Below are positions 1 to 7,536 of a DNA stretch of 64,000 nucleotides, piece after piece. The stretch comes from Halanaerobium sp964649895. Lineage in GTDB: Bacteria; Bacillota; Halanaerobiia; Halanaerobiales; Halanaerobiaceae. The notes under the pieces were generated by a model. The model made no database searches. It was not told where the DNA came from and saw only the letters and a program-made list of their open reading frames with translations. Where the stretch lies: the NCBI GenBank assembly GCA_964649895.1, contig CAZYRX010000002.1, forward strand, positions 46,987 through 110,986, given 5' to 3'. Position 1 is the first letter of the stretch. Each line of letters starts with the position of its first letter. The translations under genes were made by a program, and so were the position numbers.

Positions 1-1370
1 TCAAAATTACTGCCTTTATCAACCTGTTCAGCTGCCTCAATAACTAATAAACCCTGAGCACCAGAATTAGTTTTGGAATCTATTACAGCTATCTCAATAT
101 CTTTATTTTCTTTTGTTATATTTTCGGCAGCTTTTGCAAATGTATCATAAGTACCGCTCATTTGAGAAGAGACAGTAACTGCAATTATTGAATCATAATG
201 ATCTGCAAGATAAGCAAATTTATTTTCCACTGACTTAATTGTAGGCTGTGCAGAAGATGGATATTCATCTGCCTGATCCAGCATTTGAAAGAATTTACTG
301 CTGTTTAGTGTTAATTTATCGAGATAATTTGTTCCATCAATAAGAATATTTAGTGGAATAACATGAATTTGATTTTTATCAATGATATCAGAAGGTAAAT
401 CTGCTATAGAATCGGTAACAATAGCTATTTTAGATTTTCTATTATATTTAACATTATATTGAAGCTGCATATCATCTGCTTTTTGGTCAATTATATCTGA
501 TATTTTATCGAGTCTGGCAAAAAATTCTGCAGGCTCATTAGTATGAATATGCAGTCTCATTTTATTTTTATCTCCTGCTGTAATAATTGAATCTCCTAAG
601 TCATTTATCTTATTTCTTAATTGAGAAAGATCAATAATTAAATTTTCAATATATGCTTCAGTACAATAACGAAATTTTATATCCTCTTCGCCTACTAAAT
701 GATCTTCTTCTATTTTATCTAATTCAATTTTTGCTTCTATTTGCAAATCTTTTAAATTTCCATTTTTTATAAATCTGACAACTCCCTGCAGAAAATAGAC
801 AAAAGCTTGAGCTCCTGAATCAACTACATCTGCTTTTCTTAAAACTTCTAATTTATCTTTTGTTTCAATTAGTGAGCTGCAGGCAGTGTCTAATGACTTT
901 TCCATGATTTCTGCAAAATCATCACTCTTGTCTTTCAAATTCTTTATTGATTCTGACCAAGCTTTCATTACAGTTAAAATTGTTCCTTCAACAGGGTTAC
1001 TCATTCCTTGATAAGTATAATTAACTGCACTTTCAACTGCAGATGCAAAGCCATTAACATTTATATAGTCTTCTGAAGATATACTGTTTTTAAGACCATT
1101 AATAAATTGAGCAAAAATGATACCCGAGTTTCCTATTGCCCCCTTTAATGCTGCATCTCCCATTGATTTTAAAGTCACTTTAAGTGAATTATCTTTCACA
1201 ATTTCATTTTTAACAACTGAGAGTGTCCTGCTTAAATTACTACCTGTATCACCATCAGCCACAGGAAAAAGATTATTTTCATTTAACTCTCTTCTATTTT
1301 TTATCACCTCTCTGGCACCAGATAAAAAAGCATAATACATTCTTCTGCCGTCAAGATAAGTTATCTTCAA
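1..1370 (-). CDS. DhaL (DAK2) - DegV fusion protein, 3' end cut by window
   Basis: The N-terminal half is a DhaL/DAK2 phosphatase-like domain with the nucleotide/metal signature FPVADGDTGSN around residues 31-41. After about residue 290 it passes into a DegV fatty-acid-binding domain, seen as the KSKIAIVTDSIADLP strand. DhaL-DegV fusions of about 540 residues are common in Firmicutes and are linked to fatty-acid binding and kinase function; here only about 456 residues are inside the window. I place the start at TTG (1370) because a strong GAGGGGGG ribosome-binding site lies 6 nt upstream and LKITYLDGRRMYYAF matches the usual family N-terminus; the next ATG (1340) has no ribosome-binding site. 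It is divergent from the ArsR-type regulator. The family call is firm. The cellular substrate cannot be told from sequence. Confidence 0.88.
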   Translation of the reverse strand, partial: MKITYLDGRRMYYAFLSGAREVIKNRRELNENNLFPVADGDTGSNLSRTLSVVKNEIVKDNSLKVTLKSMGDAALKGAIGNSGIIFAQFINGLKNSISSEDYINVNGFASAVESAVNYTYQGMSNPVEGTILTVMKAWSESIKNLKDKSDDFAEIMEKSLDTACSSLIETKDKLEVLRKADVVDSGAQAFVYFLQGVVRFIKNGNLKDLQIEAKIELDKIEEDHLVGEEDIKFRYCTEAYIENLIIDLSQLRNKINDLGDSIITAGDKNKMRLHIHTNEPAEFFARLDKISDIIDQKADDMQLQYNVKYNRKSKIAIVTDSIADLPSDIIDKNQIHVIPLNILIDGTNYLDKLTLNSSKFFQMLDQADEYPSSAQPTIKSVENKFAYLADHYDSIIAVTVSSQMSGTYDTFAKAAENITKENKDIEIAVIDSKTNSGAQGLLVIEAAEQVDKGSNF

Positions 1371-1511
1371 GTTAATCCCCCCTCAATAGATTATATTTAT
1401 CTAATTTAAGAAATATAAATTAATAATCATTACTACTAATATTATTATATCTTGTATTAGATTAAATTAAAAGTTATTAAAAACAATTTCTAAATATTTT
1501 CTAAAAAATAC

Positions 1512-1540
1512 TTGACTTTAGATGAATGTCTAATTATAAT
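1512..1540 (+). promoter_or_regulatory. Sigma-A promoter with operator in spacer
   Basis: TTGACT (1512-1517) and TATAAT (1535-1540) are separated by 17 bp, a near-consensus promoter for the ArsR-type gene starting at 1575. The spacer carries the inverted repeat TTAGA-N6-TCTAA (1518-1533). A repressor bound there would block RNA polymerase, so autorepression by the downstream ArsR-type protein is likely (inference). Confidence 0.75.
1518..1533. promoter_or_regulatory. Putative ArsR-type operator, copy 1
   Basis: TTAGATGAATGTCTAA is an inverted repeat (TTAGA-N6-TCTAA) lying exactly between the -35 and -10 of the ArsR-type gene. A 13-of-16 match occurs at 2655-2670. Confidence 0.55.
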
Positions 1541-1574
1541 TAATTTAGAAGAACATTGAAAGGAGTTGACTTTT

Positions 1575-2639
1575 ATGAAAAAAAATAACTTTGAACTTGA
1601 TAAATCATTAATTTACGAATTTTTATTGAGCCTTTTTCGCTTGAATAATAATGATTCATTGAAACTAGAAGACCTTGATTTGGAAAAAAAGATTAAATTA
1701 GATAAAGAAATTGTTAACTGGGTTGAAAATACAATAACTAAATTTCCAGATGATAAAAAAAATACTTTAGAACTTTTTTTTGATAAAGAAAGTTATTTTG
1801 GACTCTGCTTAGTATCAGAAATATCTTTGTTAGATTTTAATTCTATAGAAAAATATATTAATCATTTAAAGAACAAAGAAGAAGAAGATTTTTTAAAAAG
1901 ATTTACTGAATCAGGTTATGGTCCTGCAATGGATATTAAAAAAGAAAATATTAAAGAACTAATCAAAAATGAAAAAGAAGCTGCAGAATTTGTTCAAACA
2001 AAATTAAATCTTTCTTCTTCACAAAAATGGAACTTACTTCAATTTTATTTTAATCCAGAGAAGATGAAAAGTGATTTTATTGATTTACTCGAATGGTATT
2101 ATGATAATATCTTTTCTAAAAATCTAGAATGGATTAAAGTAAATTTCGAAAAAGTTAATAATAATTATCAAGAAAATTTGAAACGCTATGGAGGAAAATA
2201 TTTAGAAAATATTTTAAATAAATTTATTGATGATCCACTTGCTGGTGAAAAAGTTACTGTCGCATTTTCTTATTTTTATGAAACTGCATTATTAAATAGT
2301 TTTACAGATAGAGGTCAGACTTTTTATTTGATTGGCTTCCGTTTTCCAGATATTTTTGCTGGAGATGAACAAGGTCTATTAGGAAGTCTTGAACTATTTA
2401 AGGCTCTTGCTGATGAAACAAGATTAAATATAATTTCTCTATTAGCACAAAAAACTATGTATGGTAATGAGCTTGCTGAAAAACTTAATCTATCAAATGC
2501 AACTATCTCACACCATGTAAGTAAACTCCTGGTAAATAATATTATTCAGGCAAAAAAGGAAGATAATAAACTGTATTATAAATTTAATAAAAACAAATTT
2601 GAAAAAACAGTTTTAAACGCTGTTAAAAATATTTTTTAA
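1575..2639 (+). CDS. ArsR-type HTH regulator with long N-terminal domain
   Basis: This 354-residue protein ends in an ArsR/SmtB winged helix (about residues 270-354). The segment LFKALADETRLNIISLLAQ opens the domain, and ELAEKLNLSNATISHHVSKL is the recognition helix-turn-helix. The first 260 residues are charged and helical and I do not recognise them; long ArsR proteins of this layout usually use the extra domain for ligand sensing or dimerisation. No cysteine metal site of the ArsR type is visible at the alpha-3 helix. The start is ATG 1575, 9 nt after AGGAG; the TTG at 1566 is too close to the ribosome-binding site. The operator inside its own promoter suggests autoregulation, with the downstream membrane protein as the likely co-regulated target. 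Confidence 0.8.
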   Translation: MKKNNFELDKSLIYEFLLSLFRLNNNDSLKLEDLDLEKKIKLDKEIVNWVENTITKFPDDKKNTLELFFDKESYFGLCLVSEISLLDFNSIEKYINHLKNKEEEDFLKRFTESGYGPAMDIKKENIKELIKNEKEAAEFVQTKLNLSSSQKWNLLQFYFNPEKMKSDFIDLLEWYYDNIFSKNLEWIKVNFEKVNNNYQENLKRYGGKYLENILNKFIDDPLAGEKVTVAFSYFYETALLNSFTDRGQTFYLIGFRFPDIFAGDEQGLLGSLELFKALADETRLNIISLLAQKTMYGNELAEKLNLSNATISHHVSKLLVNNIIQAKKEDNKLYYKFNKNKFEKTVLNAVKNIF

Positions 2640-2654
2640 ATTTTTATTTCATAT

Positions 2655-2670
2655 TTAGATGTTTATCTAA
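2655..2670. promoter_or_regulatory. Putative ArsR-type operator, copy 2
   Basis: TTAGATGTTTATCTAA is an almost perfect inverted repeat, matching the 1518-1533 operator at 13 of 16 positions. It lies just after the regulator's stop codon and about 50 bp before the membrane protein start, so the same protein probably controls entry into that gene. Confidence 0.5.
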
Positions 2671-2720
2671 CTTCTAGATATTTGATTTTTATCTTATTTA
2701 TAATTGAGAGGAGAATAAAA

Positions 2721-3293
2721 ATGAAATGTTACAAGAAATATTTGTTTATACTTGATTCAATTAATATTTTATTAATTAATCTATCAATTTGTCTTTTTCT
2801 AAGCTCAATAATTTTTTATCTATATAGTCTTAACACAAACCCAGTGTTATTTATCTCAACAATTTTCTTTTTCACTTTGTTGTTCTATCTAAGTTATATT
2901 CTAACAGAAAAGCTGTTTAAAAAACTTCATATAAAAAATATGATAATAATTTCAAAACTTATTATGGGAATTATTACCTTTTGTGCAGCTTTATTGATTT
3001 ATAACAAATGCAGTTTCAATTCTAGCAAGATTTATCTCCTAATAATTGGAGCTGTTATCAGCTGGGCATTTTTAAATAAAGCACATATTGAATGTATTTT
3101 AAAAAAAGAAAATCGGATCAGTAATAGCTTAAGTAGATTTATATTCCAATATAATTTAGAAATAATTTTAATTGTTATATTAACATCAGGTATTTTCCTC
3201 AATCTTAAAGTGAAATATATACCACTACTTCTTATTTTAATTTCGGTTTATTATTTTCTCTCTGGTTATATTAACACTTTTCAAAAATATTAA
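2721..3293 (+). CDS. Small multi-pass membrane protein, unknown function
   Basis: This 190-residue, strongly hydrophobic protein has about six predicted membrane segments, with short Lys/Asn-rich loops between them (for example TEKLFKKLHIKN after the second). The layout resembles half of a major-facilitator transporter, but I see no recognisable transporter motif, so no substrate is proposed. The start is ATG 2721, 7 nt after GAGAGGAG; the longer TTG-initiated reading lacks a ribosome-binding site. It follows the ArsR-type gene by 81 bp with an operator copy in between, and it ends at a bidirectional terminator. It is probably the regulator's effector gene, such as an exporter or sensor partner (inference). 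Confidence 0.6.
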   Translation: MKCYKKYLFILDSINILLINLSICLFLSSIIFYLYSLNTNPVLFISTIFFFTLLFYLSYILTEKLFKKLHIKNMIIISKLIMGIITFCAALLIYNKCSFNSSKIYLLIIGAVISWAFLNKAHIECILKKENRISNSLSRFIFQYNLEIILIVILTSGIFLNLKVKYIPLLLILISVYYFLSGYINTFQKY

Positions 3294-3305
3294 TATATAA
3301 TAGAT

Positions 3306-3360
3306 AAAAAGCTCTATAGAATTATTGATATAGCCAAATATCAACTCCATAGAGCTTTTA
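3306..3360. terminator. Bidirectional two-part hairpin terminator
   Basis: AAAAAGCTCTATAG pairs with CTATAGAGCTTTT-like sequence at the far end (with one mismatch), and an inner TTGATAT/ATATCAA stem lies within. The A-run and T-run on the two sides let it serve both convergent genes (ends at 3293 and 3384). Confidence 0.75.
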
Positions 3361-3383
3361 TAATATCATTTATATTAACTTTC

Positions 3384-4412
3384 TTAAACCGCCAAAAGCT
3401 CATCCTTTATTCTGGATAATTTACTTCCATAGCGAAGATCTTCTCGTAAATCTGTCAGTACTTTATCGAGTACTTTAAGTTCTTTCATAAGCTTCTTCTC
3501 CTCAGAAGAAGTTTCAATAATATCTTTTATTCCACCATTATTGATAATTATTCTCTTATCTCCCATTAATGCTAGGATTGGATCATGTGTAGCCATTAAA
3601 ACTATTTTTTCTTCACCAACAAGAAGTTCAAGTGCTTTTTCTCTATTAATTCCAGCATTTTCAATTTCATCTATCAGAATAATCGGAGATGAACTTAAGA
3701 TTGCAGTATCCGCAATCATTAAAGCCCGTGATTGGCCTCCACTTAAACTCGTAATCTGAGCTTCACGGCTAAATTGCTCTCCAGCCAGCTGATTTGCTTC
3801 TTTAAAAATTCTTTCAACTACCTCTTCTTGATTATCTATCAAACGACTTTCGGCATGGAGATTTAAAAATTCCATAACTGAGAGATCCATAACAAAGTTC
3901 ATATTCTGAGATAACTGGGCAACCAGTTTTTTTCCTCCAGTAAAACGCCATTTTTTATCTGGCACTTCATCATTAATTAAAATTTTTCTTTCTGTAGGCG
4001 TATCTCCCTGAGCAGTCCACTCAATGTCTGCTAAAAGTCTACTTTTACCAGATCCAGTTGGTCCTACAATTGAGATAATTTCTCCACTTTTAATATTAAG
4101 CTTTTTGTAATTTTCAACCTTACCATCTTTATCTTTACCAGCTAAAATAGAAAGTGTTCCCACAATAGAATCATCTTCACCTAAAAATTCCTGCATATTT
4201 TTTATATGAGAGGACAGACTGCTGATAAATTCTTCAAAAGTGTATACCACATCTTCTTTTTCTTCAAGGCTCATATTTTCAAACACTTCTGAAATAGTCT
4301 GCCCTTTGTTTTTTAAAGGAAGTTTTTGATCTTCAAAAAATGCCTCTGTATATGGATATTTATTAATTATTTCTTCAATTGTTAATTTTTTTAATTTATC
4401 TTTATTTATCAT
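3384..4412 (-). CDS. Soluble ABC ATPase with N-terminal DUF1858/ScdA_N-like domain
   Basis: This 342-residue ABC ATPase has Walker A GPTGSGKS (117-124), signature LSGGQ (223-227), Walker B IILIDE (244-249) and the H-loop MATHD. The first about 75 residues (TIEEIINKYPYTEAFFEDQKL) resemble the small helical DUF1858/ScdA_N-type domains found on iron-sulfur and NO-stress proteins (inference from pattern). There is no transmembrane segment and no permease gene in the operon. It overlaps the upstream GTPase gene by one base (TAATG), so translation is coupled. A true transporter ATPase would need a permease, so I think this protein drives a conformational or metal/cofactor delivery step in the cytoplasm. 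The family call is certain; the role is not. Confidence 0.85.
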   Translation of the reverse strand: MINKDKLKKLTIEEIINKYPYTEAFFEDQKLPLKNKGQTISEVFENMSLEEKEDVVYTFEEFISSLSSHIKNMQEFLGEDDSIVGTLSILAGKDKDGKVENYKKLNIKSGEIISIVGPTGSGKSRLLADIEWTAQGDTPTERKILINDEVPDKKWRFTGGKKLVAQLSQNMNFVMDLSVMEFLNLHAESRLIDNQEEVVERIFKEANQLAGEQFSREAQITSLSGGQSRALMIADTAILSSSPIILIDEIENAGINREKALELLVGEEKIVLMATHDPILALMGDKRIIINNGGIKDIIETSSEEKKLMKELKVLDKVLTDLREDLRYGSKLSRIKDELLAV

Positions 4413-5107
4413 TATCTATCCCCCAGTTCAATTTTTCTGACATTACCAAGCTGATGTTCTTCACCAATTCTAGTTTCACCCAGACAGTATGAACACATTG
4501 CAGATGGCATAGAAAATCTAAGCTTTTTCCCCTTTACAGTTTCAATTTGATCTTCTTCATCATAAAGCAGAGTGGAGAATTCAAAAGCACCCTGCCCGGT
4601 TAACCCATTTACATTCATCACCAGTGCATCTGGATTTACGTTACTTACTCGGGATGCAAATACCTCTCTTTCAGCCTGAGAAACTATATCACCCTTAGTT
4701 ATTACAACAATATCTGCTGTTTTTAACATGGGCCCAATCTTTTTAGGGGTATTAATTCCACTTAAATTGTCAATTACACATATTGCTTTAATGTCTTTAA
4801 TATATGGGGAACAGCGATTGCATAATCCTGCACTTTCAGTTATTAAAAGATCAAGGTTTTTTTCTCGCCCCCACTGAACCACTTCTTCAATATTACTAAC
4901 AAAATAGTGGTCAGGACATAAAGAACCAGACAAGCCCTTTTTTACAGGTACACCTGCTTTTGCATAAAGCTCATCATCATCAGTATAAAGGCAGTCAAAT
5001 TTCACGACTCCGACTTTAAGTCCTCTATTTTGAATTGCTTCGATAGTCTTTAAGATAACTGAAGTTTTTCCTGAAGAAGGGGGTCCCGAAAAAGTAACTA
5101 AATTCAT
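4412..5107 (-). CDS. HypB/CooC-like SIMIBI GTPase with cysteine pairs
   Basis: This 231-residue P-loop protein starts straight into Walker A (GPPSSGKTS, residues 8-16). It has the SIMIBI-type switch ITESAGLCNRC (about 89-99) and a TKGD motif (137-140) in the place of NKxD. Cysteine pairs CNRC (96-99) and CSYC (205-208), plus C64 in LCPDH, could bind a metal or Fe-S cluster. HypB, CooC and UreG relatives use GTP or ATP hydrolysis to insert metals into enzymes. It overlaps the upstream binding-protein gene by 4 bp (ATGA) and the downstream ATPase by 1 bp, so the three are made together. A metallochaperone or cofactor-maturation role is inference; the client enzyme is not evident, with Hcp a neighbouring candidate. 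Confidence 0.75.
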   Translation of the reverse strand: MNLVTFSGPPSSGKTSVILKTIEAIQNRGLKVGVVKFDCLYTDDDELYAKAGVPVKKGLSGSLCPDHYFVSNIEEVVQWGREKNLDLLITESAGLCNRCSPYIKDIKAICVIDNLSGINTPKKIGPMLKTADIVVITKGDIVSQAEREVFASRVSNVNPDALVMNVNGLTGQGAFEFSTLLYDEEDQIETVKGKKLRFSMPSAMCSYCLGETRIGEEHQLGNVRKIELGDR

Positions 5108-6315
5108 ACGCGTGACACCTCCACACTTTTATGAAACTCTGCTTCTAATTCCTTTAAAAGCTGACCAGGATTTTGTTCTCTTAAAAATTCCCAGCCCGGC
5201 CACATAAATTCTGCATCTTCAGGTAAATTATTATCAATTTCCGGAAGTACACTTGGGAAAAGTCCCTGTTCAGAAAATATTCTTCCTATCTTTTCTGAAG
5301 CCATCATTTCAATCAATGGTTTCATTATTTCTGATTTTTCTTTTTTAGTCAGCATGAATATTGGTGAGATAACTGCACCATCTTCAGGCCAGACAAATTC
5401 CATATGTGGAAAACGTTTTGCCATCCTGGTAAAGAAATAAGGCATAATAGTTACTGCAGGCTGATCATCTGCTTTACGTCCACCCTCTTTTACCATCTGA
5501 GAAGGATGAAGAGCTTTTTTCATTGAGCGTCCTAATTTCTTTACACCTTCTCTACCATATTTTTTGTAAATATTAAGCAAAATAGCATTAAATAAATCAA
5601 AGTCACTAACTGGCAAACTAACACTGCCTGTAAATTCTTCACTCATAATATCTTTCCAGCTTCTTGGAATCTCTCTGCCATTAAGTTCTTCTTTATTTAC
5701 TAGTAATACAGCTGGTACTATACTTAATACAGAATAATCTCCTTCAGGGTCAAGCAGATCTATTCCTTTATCTTCAAAATCACTATTCAATTTTTTAATA
5801 CCACTCATATCTTTAAATACATCCTGACGGCGGAAACGATCCATTAAGTCCTTATCAAAAAAGAGATCAAATCCTGCTGAAATGAAGACATCAGAAAGTT
5901 CATCTGGTGATTCAATTTCTTCAAAACCATTTTTCAGCCATTCCAGTCCCTGTGAAGCTGATTTCAAATCAAATTCAACTTGATAGTCAACCATTTCTCC
6001 AGCTTTTTCCAATTCTTCAGTTAGAGGTATTTTTACTGGACAGGGAAGTGAACCAGATACCTTAATCTTATCTGAAGTATTTTTAGCCGCATTATTCTTT
6101 TCAATTTCATTTTCCATAAGTTCTATTAATTTTTCAAGGTTAATATTCTTCATAGCTGCTGCCTGTTTTAAAGTGATCTGACTGCCGAATAATCTTCTCT
6201 TTTTTTGGTCACTCAGCTGAGTAAATCCTTTGTTAACCAGTACAGAGATTACTGCTGGGTTTTCTTCTGTTATTTTATATAAATTGTCATTAACATCAAA
6301 ATTTCTATTATTCAT
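5104..6315 (-). CDS. DUF1858 domain - ABC-type binding protein lacking a signal peptide
   Basis: This 403-residue protein has an N-terminal DUF1858 domain (about residues 8-72: YKITEENPAVISVLVNKGF, then TLKQAAAM) followed by a periplasmic-binding-protein fold of the iron/spermidine type (about 85-400). No signal peptide or lipobox is present, so a domain normally outside the membrane is predicted to stay in the cytoplasm. I see one cysteine, in GSLPCPVKIP. It is the first gene of the operon with the GTPase and ABC ATPase. The upstream region holds a TGTGA-N6-TCACG palindrome. The start is ATG 6315, after AAGGAG. Its ligand is unknown; a small metal complex or oxyanion is plausible. Confidence 0.7.
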   Translation of the reverse strand: MNNRNFDVNDNLYKITEENPAVISVLVNKGFTQLSDQKKRRLFGSQITLKQAAAMKNINLEKLIELMENEIEKNNAAKNTSDKIKVSGSLPCPVKIPLTEELEKAGEMVDYQVEFDLKSASQGLEWLKNGFEEIESPDELSDVFISAGFDLFFDKDLMDRFRRQDVFKDMSGIKKLNSDFEDKGIDLLDPEGDYSVLSIVPAVLLVNKEELNGREIPRSWKDIMSEEFTGSVSLPVSDFDLFNAILLNIYKKYGREGVKKLGRSMKKALHPSQMVKEGGRKADDQPAVTIMPYFFTRMAKRFPHMEFVWPEDGAVISPIFMLTKKEKSEIMKPLIEMMASEKIGRIFSEQGLFPSVLPEIDNNLPEDAEFMWPGWEFLREQNPGQLLKELEAEFHKSVEVSRV

Positions 6316-6358
6316 TTCTATAACATCTCCTTATTATTTTTACTATTTAAAGTTTAGC

Positions 6359-6364
6359 ATTATA
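6359..6364 (-). promoter_or_regulatory. Possible -10 of the triad operon
   Basis: On the minus strand this reads TATAAT. With this -10 the palindrome at 6378-6393 would be centred near -33, a repressing position. The weaker TAAACT 8 bp downstream would put it near -41.5, an activating position. Sequence alone does not decide. Confidence 0.4.
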
Positions 6365-6377
6365 CTCAAGTTTAATC

Positions 6378-6393
6378 TGTGACACAGCTCACG
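6378..6393. promoter_or_regulatory. Crp/Fnr-family operator in divergent region
   Basis: TGTGA-CACAGC-TCACG is a 5-6-5 palindrome typical of Crp/Fnr/HcpR-type regulators. It lies between the triad operon (minus) and the Crp/Fnr gene at 6503 (plus), about 60 bp from the first and 110 bp from the second. A related site lies before hcp at 11649-11664. Confidence 0.7.
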
Positions 6394-6445
6394 CAGCTTA
6401 AAATAATTTAAATATCTATAAAAAAAATTAAATTTTTAATTTTTA

Positions 6446-6459
6446 CTTGAATTATCAAG
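6446..6459. promoter_or_regulatory. Perfect palindrome upstream of Crp/Fnr gene
   Basis: CTTGA-ATTA-TCAAG is a perfect inverted repeat 43 bp before the regulator start. It recalls an FNR box (TTGAT-N4-ATCAA) but its spacing is shorter, so the protein that binds it is uncertain. Confidence 0.35.
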
Positions 6460-6502
6460 ATTATTTAATTATCATTAGATATAGAAAAAAGAGGTGAGAA
6501 AA

Positions 6503-7171
6503 ATGAGTATAGTTAAAAAGATACCTTTTTTCAGTTTGCTTTCAGAAAAAGAGCTGGAATTAATAGATCAAATTACTACTGAAAAAGTTTTTAAAAAAGG
6601 AGAATATATATTTTTTGAAGAAGAGAAAGGTGACAAATTTTATGTAATTAAAAATGGCCAGGTAAAACTTACTAAAATGATAAAAAATGGTGATGAACAG
6701 ATTCTTAATATTTTTAGTGACAATGATATAATTGCAGAGATTATTGCTTTTGATAAGGGTAATTATCCTGCATCAGCTGTTACTATGAAGAAAACCACTC
6801 TCATTGTATTTGAACAGTCAGATTTTGAAGATTTGATTTTAAAACATCCTTCAATCGGAGTAAAACTGCTGCAGGAATTAAGCGGCCGACTCAGAAGAGC
6901 TCAACAAACTGTAAGAGATCTTGCATTAAAAGATAGCTCAGCCAAGGTAGCAGGGCTTCTATTATTTTTGGCAAAAAAATACGGTGAAGATAAAAACGGG
7001 AAAATAATTTTAGATCTTTCTCTTACTCAGAAGGAAATGGCAAATATGATAGGCAGCTCAAGAGAAACTGTCTCTAGAGTTTTAGGAAAACTAGAAAATG
7101 ATGGTCTTATAAAAACCTCACGTAAAAAAATCACTATCTATGAGATGGATAAAATTAAAAATTATACTTAA
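6503..7171 (+). CDS. Crp/Fnr-family transcription regulator (HcpR-like)
   Basis: This 222-residue regulator has an N-terminal cyclic-nucleotide-binding-fold sensor domain (about 5-115; GDKFYVIKNGQVKLTK is the beta-roll), a dimer helix (about 120-145) and a C-terminal HTH (LTQKEMANMIGSSRETVSRVL). It has no cysteine at all, so it cannot carry the [4Fe-4S] cluster of FNR; in the related HcpR proteins the sensed ligand is NO, bound through haem (family knowledge). The start is ATG 6503, 6 nt after GAGGTG, rather than the GTG inside the ribosome-binding site. It is divergent from the triad operon and 2.6 kb from hcp. Like sites before both operons suggest it controls them (inference). Confidence 0.85.
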   Translation: MSIVKKIPFFSLLSEKELELIDQITTEKVFKKGEYIFFEEEKGDKFYVIKNGQVKLTKMIKNGDEQILNIFSDNDIIAEIIAFDKGNYPASAVTMKKTTLIVFEQSDFEDLILKHPSIGVKLLQELSGRLRRAQQTVRDLALKDSSAKVAGLLLFLAKKYGEDKNGKIILDLSLTQKEMANMIGSSRETVSRVLGKLENDGLIKTSRKKITIYEMDKIKNYT

Positions 7172-7177
7172 AAAATT

Positions 7178-7203
7178 AACCCCAATTATGTTTGGGGTTT
7201 TTA
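7178..7203 (+). terminator. Rho-independent terminator of the Crp/Fnr gene
   Basis: AACCCCAA / TTGGGGTT stem with a 6-nt loop followed by a T run, 7 bp after the stop codon. Confidence 0.85.
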
Positions 7204-7269
7204 GCTATTAAATTTAATTTTCTAATAATTAGAACATTAATTTAGTTCTATGATATTTCCCATTTTAGC

Positions 7270-7297
7270 TTGACATTCATTTTTAAGTATGTATAAT
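7270..7297 (+). promoter_or_regulatory. Sigma-A promoter for the 28-aa peptide gene
   Basis: TTGACA (7270-7275), a 16-bp spacer and TATAAT (7292-7297) form a consensus promoter. A strong terminator closes the previous gene at 7203, so this is an independent transcription unit. TTCTATGATAT at 7246-7256 is identical to the left part of the hcp upstream site. Confidence 0.8.
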
Positions 7298-7354
7298 TGA
7301 GTCATAATAACCTTTATAAGAAAATAAGATAATAAGAAAAGGAGGGTTAATACA

Positions 7355-7441
7355 ATGAGAGACGCATTAATAGTATTAACTTTATCTGCAATAGTACTGC
7401 TTCCAAAATTTGCAGAACTGTATGCAGTAAAAAAGAAGTAG
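7355..7441 (+). CDS. 28-residue single-span membrane peptide
   Basis: The peptide reads MRDALIVLTLSAIVLLPKF followed by AELYAVKKK. It has a hydrophobic span (about residues 4-18) and a basic C-terminal end. Support for it being real is positional: a consensus promoter (7270-7297), an AAGGAGGG ribosome-binding site 7 nt before the ATG, and a strong terminator starting 42 bp after the stop, with no other gene in the unit. I do not recognise a family. A membrane-anchored small regulator of a larger complex or a stress peptide is possible; a type-I toxin is less likely because no antisense RNA promoter is evident. It sits inside the nitrosative/redox stress region. Confidence 0.65.
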   Translation: MRDALIVLTLSAIVLLPKFAELYAVKKK

Positions 7442-7483
7442 TTAATGTAATTTGAATGTCTATTAGAATGAATATAATATTTT

Positions 7484-7525
7484 AAAAGTCCCGGAGGGAA
7501 ATTAATCCCTCGGGACTTTTCTTTT
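7484..7525. terminator. Strong bidirectional terminator
   Basis: AAAAGTCCCGGAGGGA pairs with TCCCTCGGGACTTTT over a 6-nt loop with one bulge. It ends the peptide gene (plus) and the convergent MBL-rhodanese gene (minus). Confidence 0.9.
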
Positions 7526-7536
7526 TATATATTTTT

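Noticed and set aside
2699..2704. TATAAT just before the membrane protein start
   Set aside because: The resulting transcript would begin within the ribosome-binding site, and there is no -35.
2682..2720. N-terminal extension of the small membrane protein from TTG 2682
   Set aside because: No ribosome-binding site before it, while GAGAGGAG sits 7 nt before ATG 2721.
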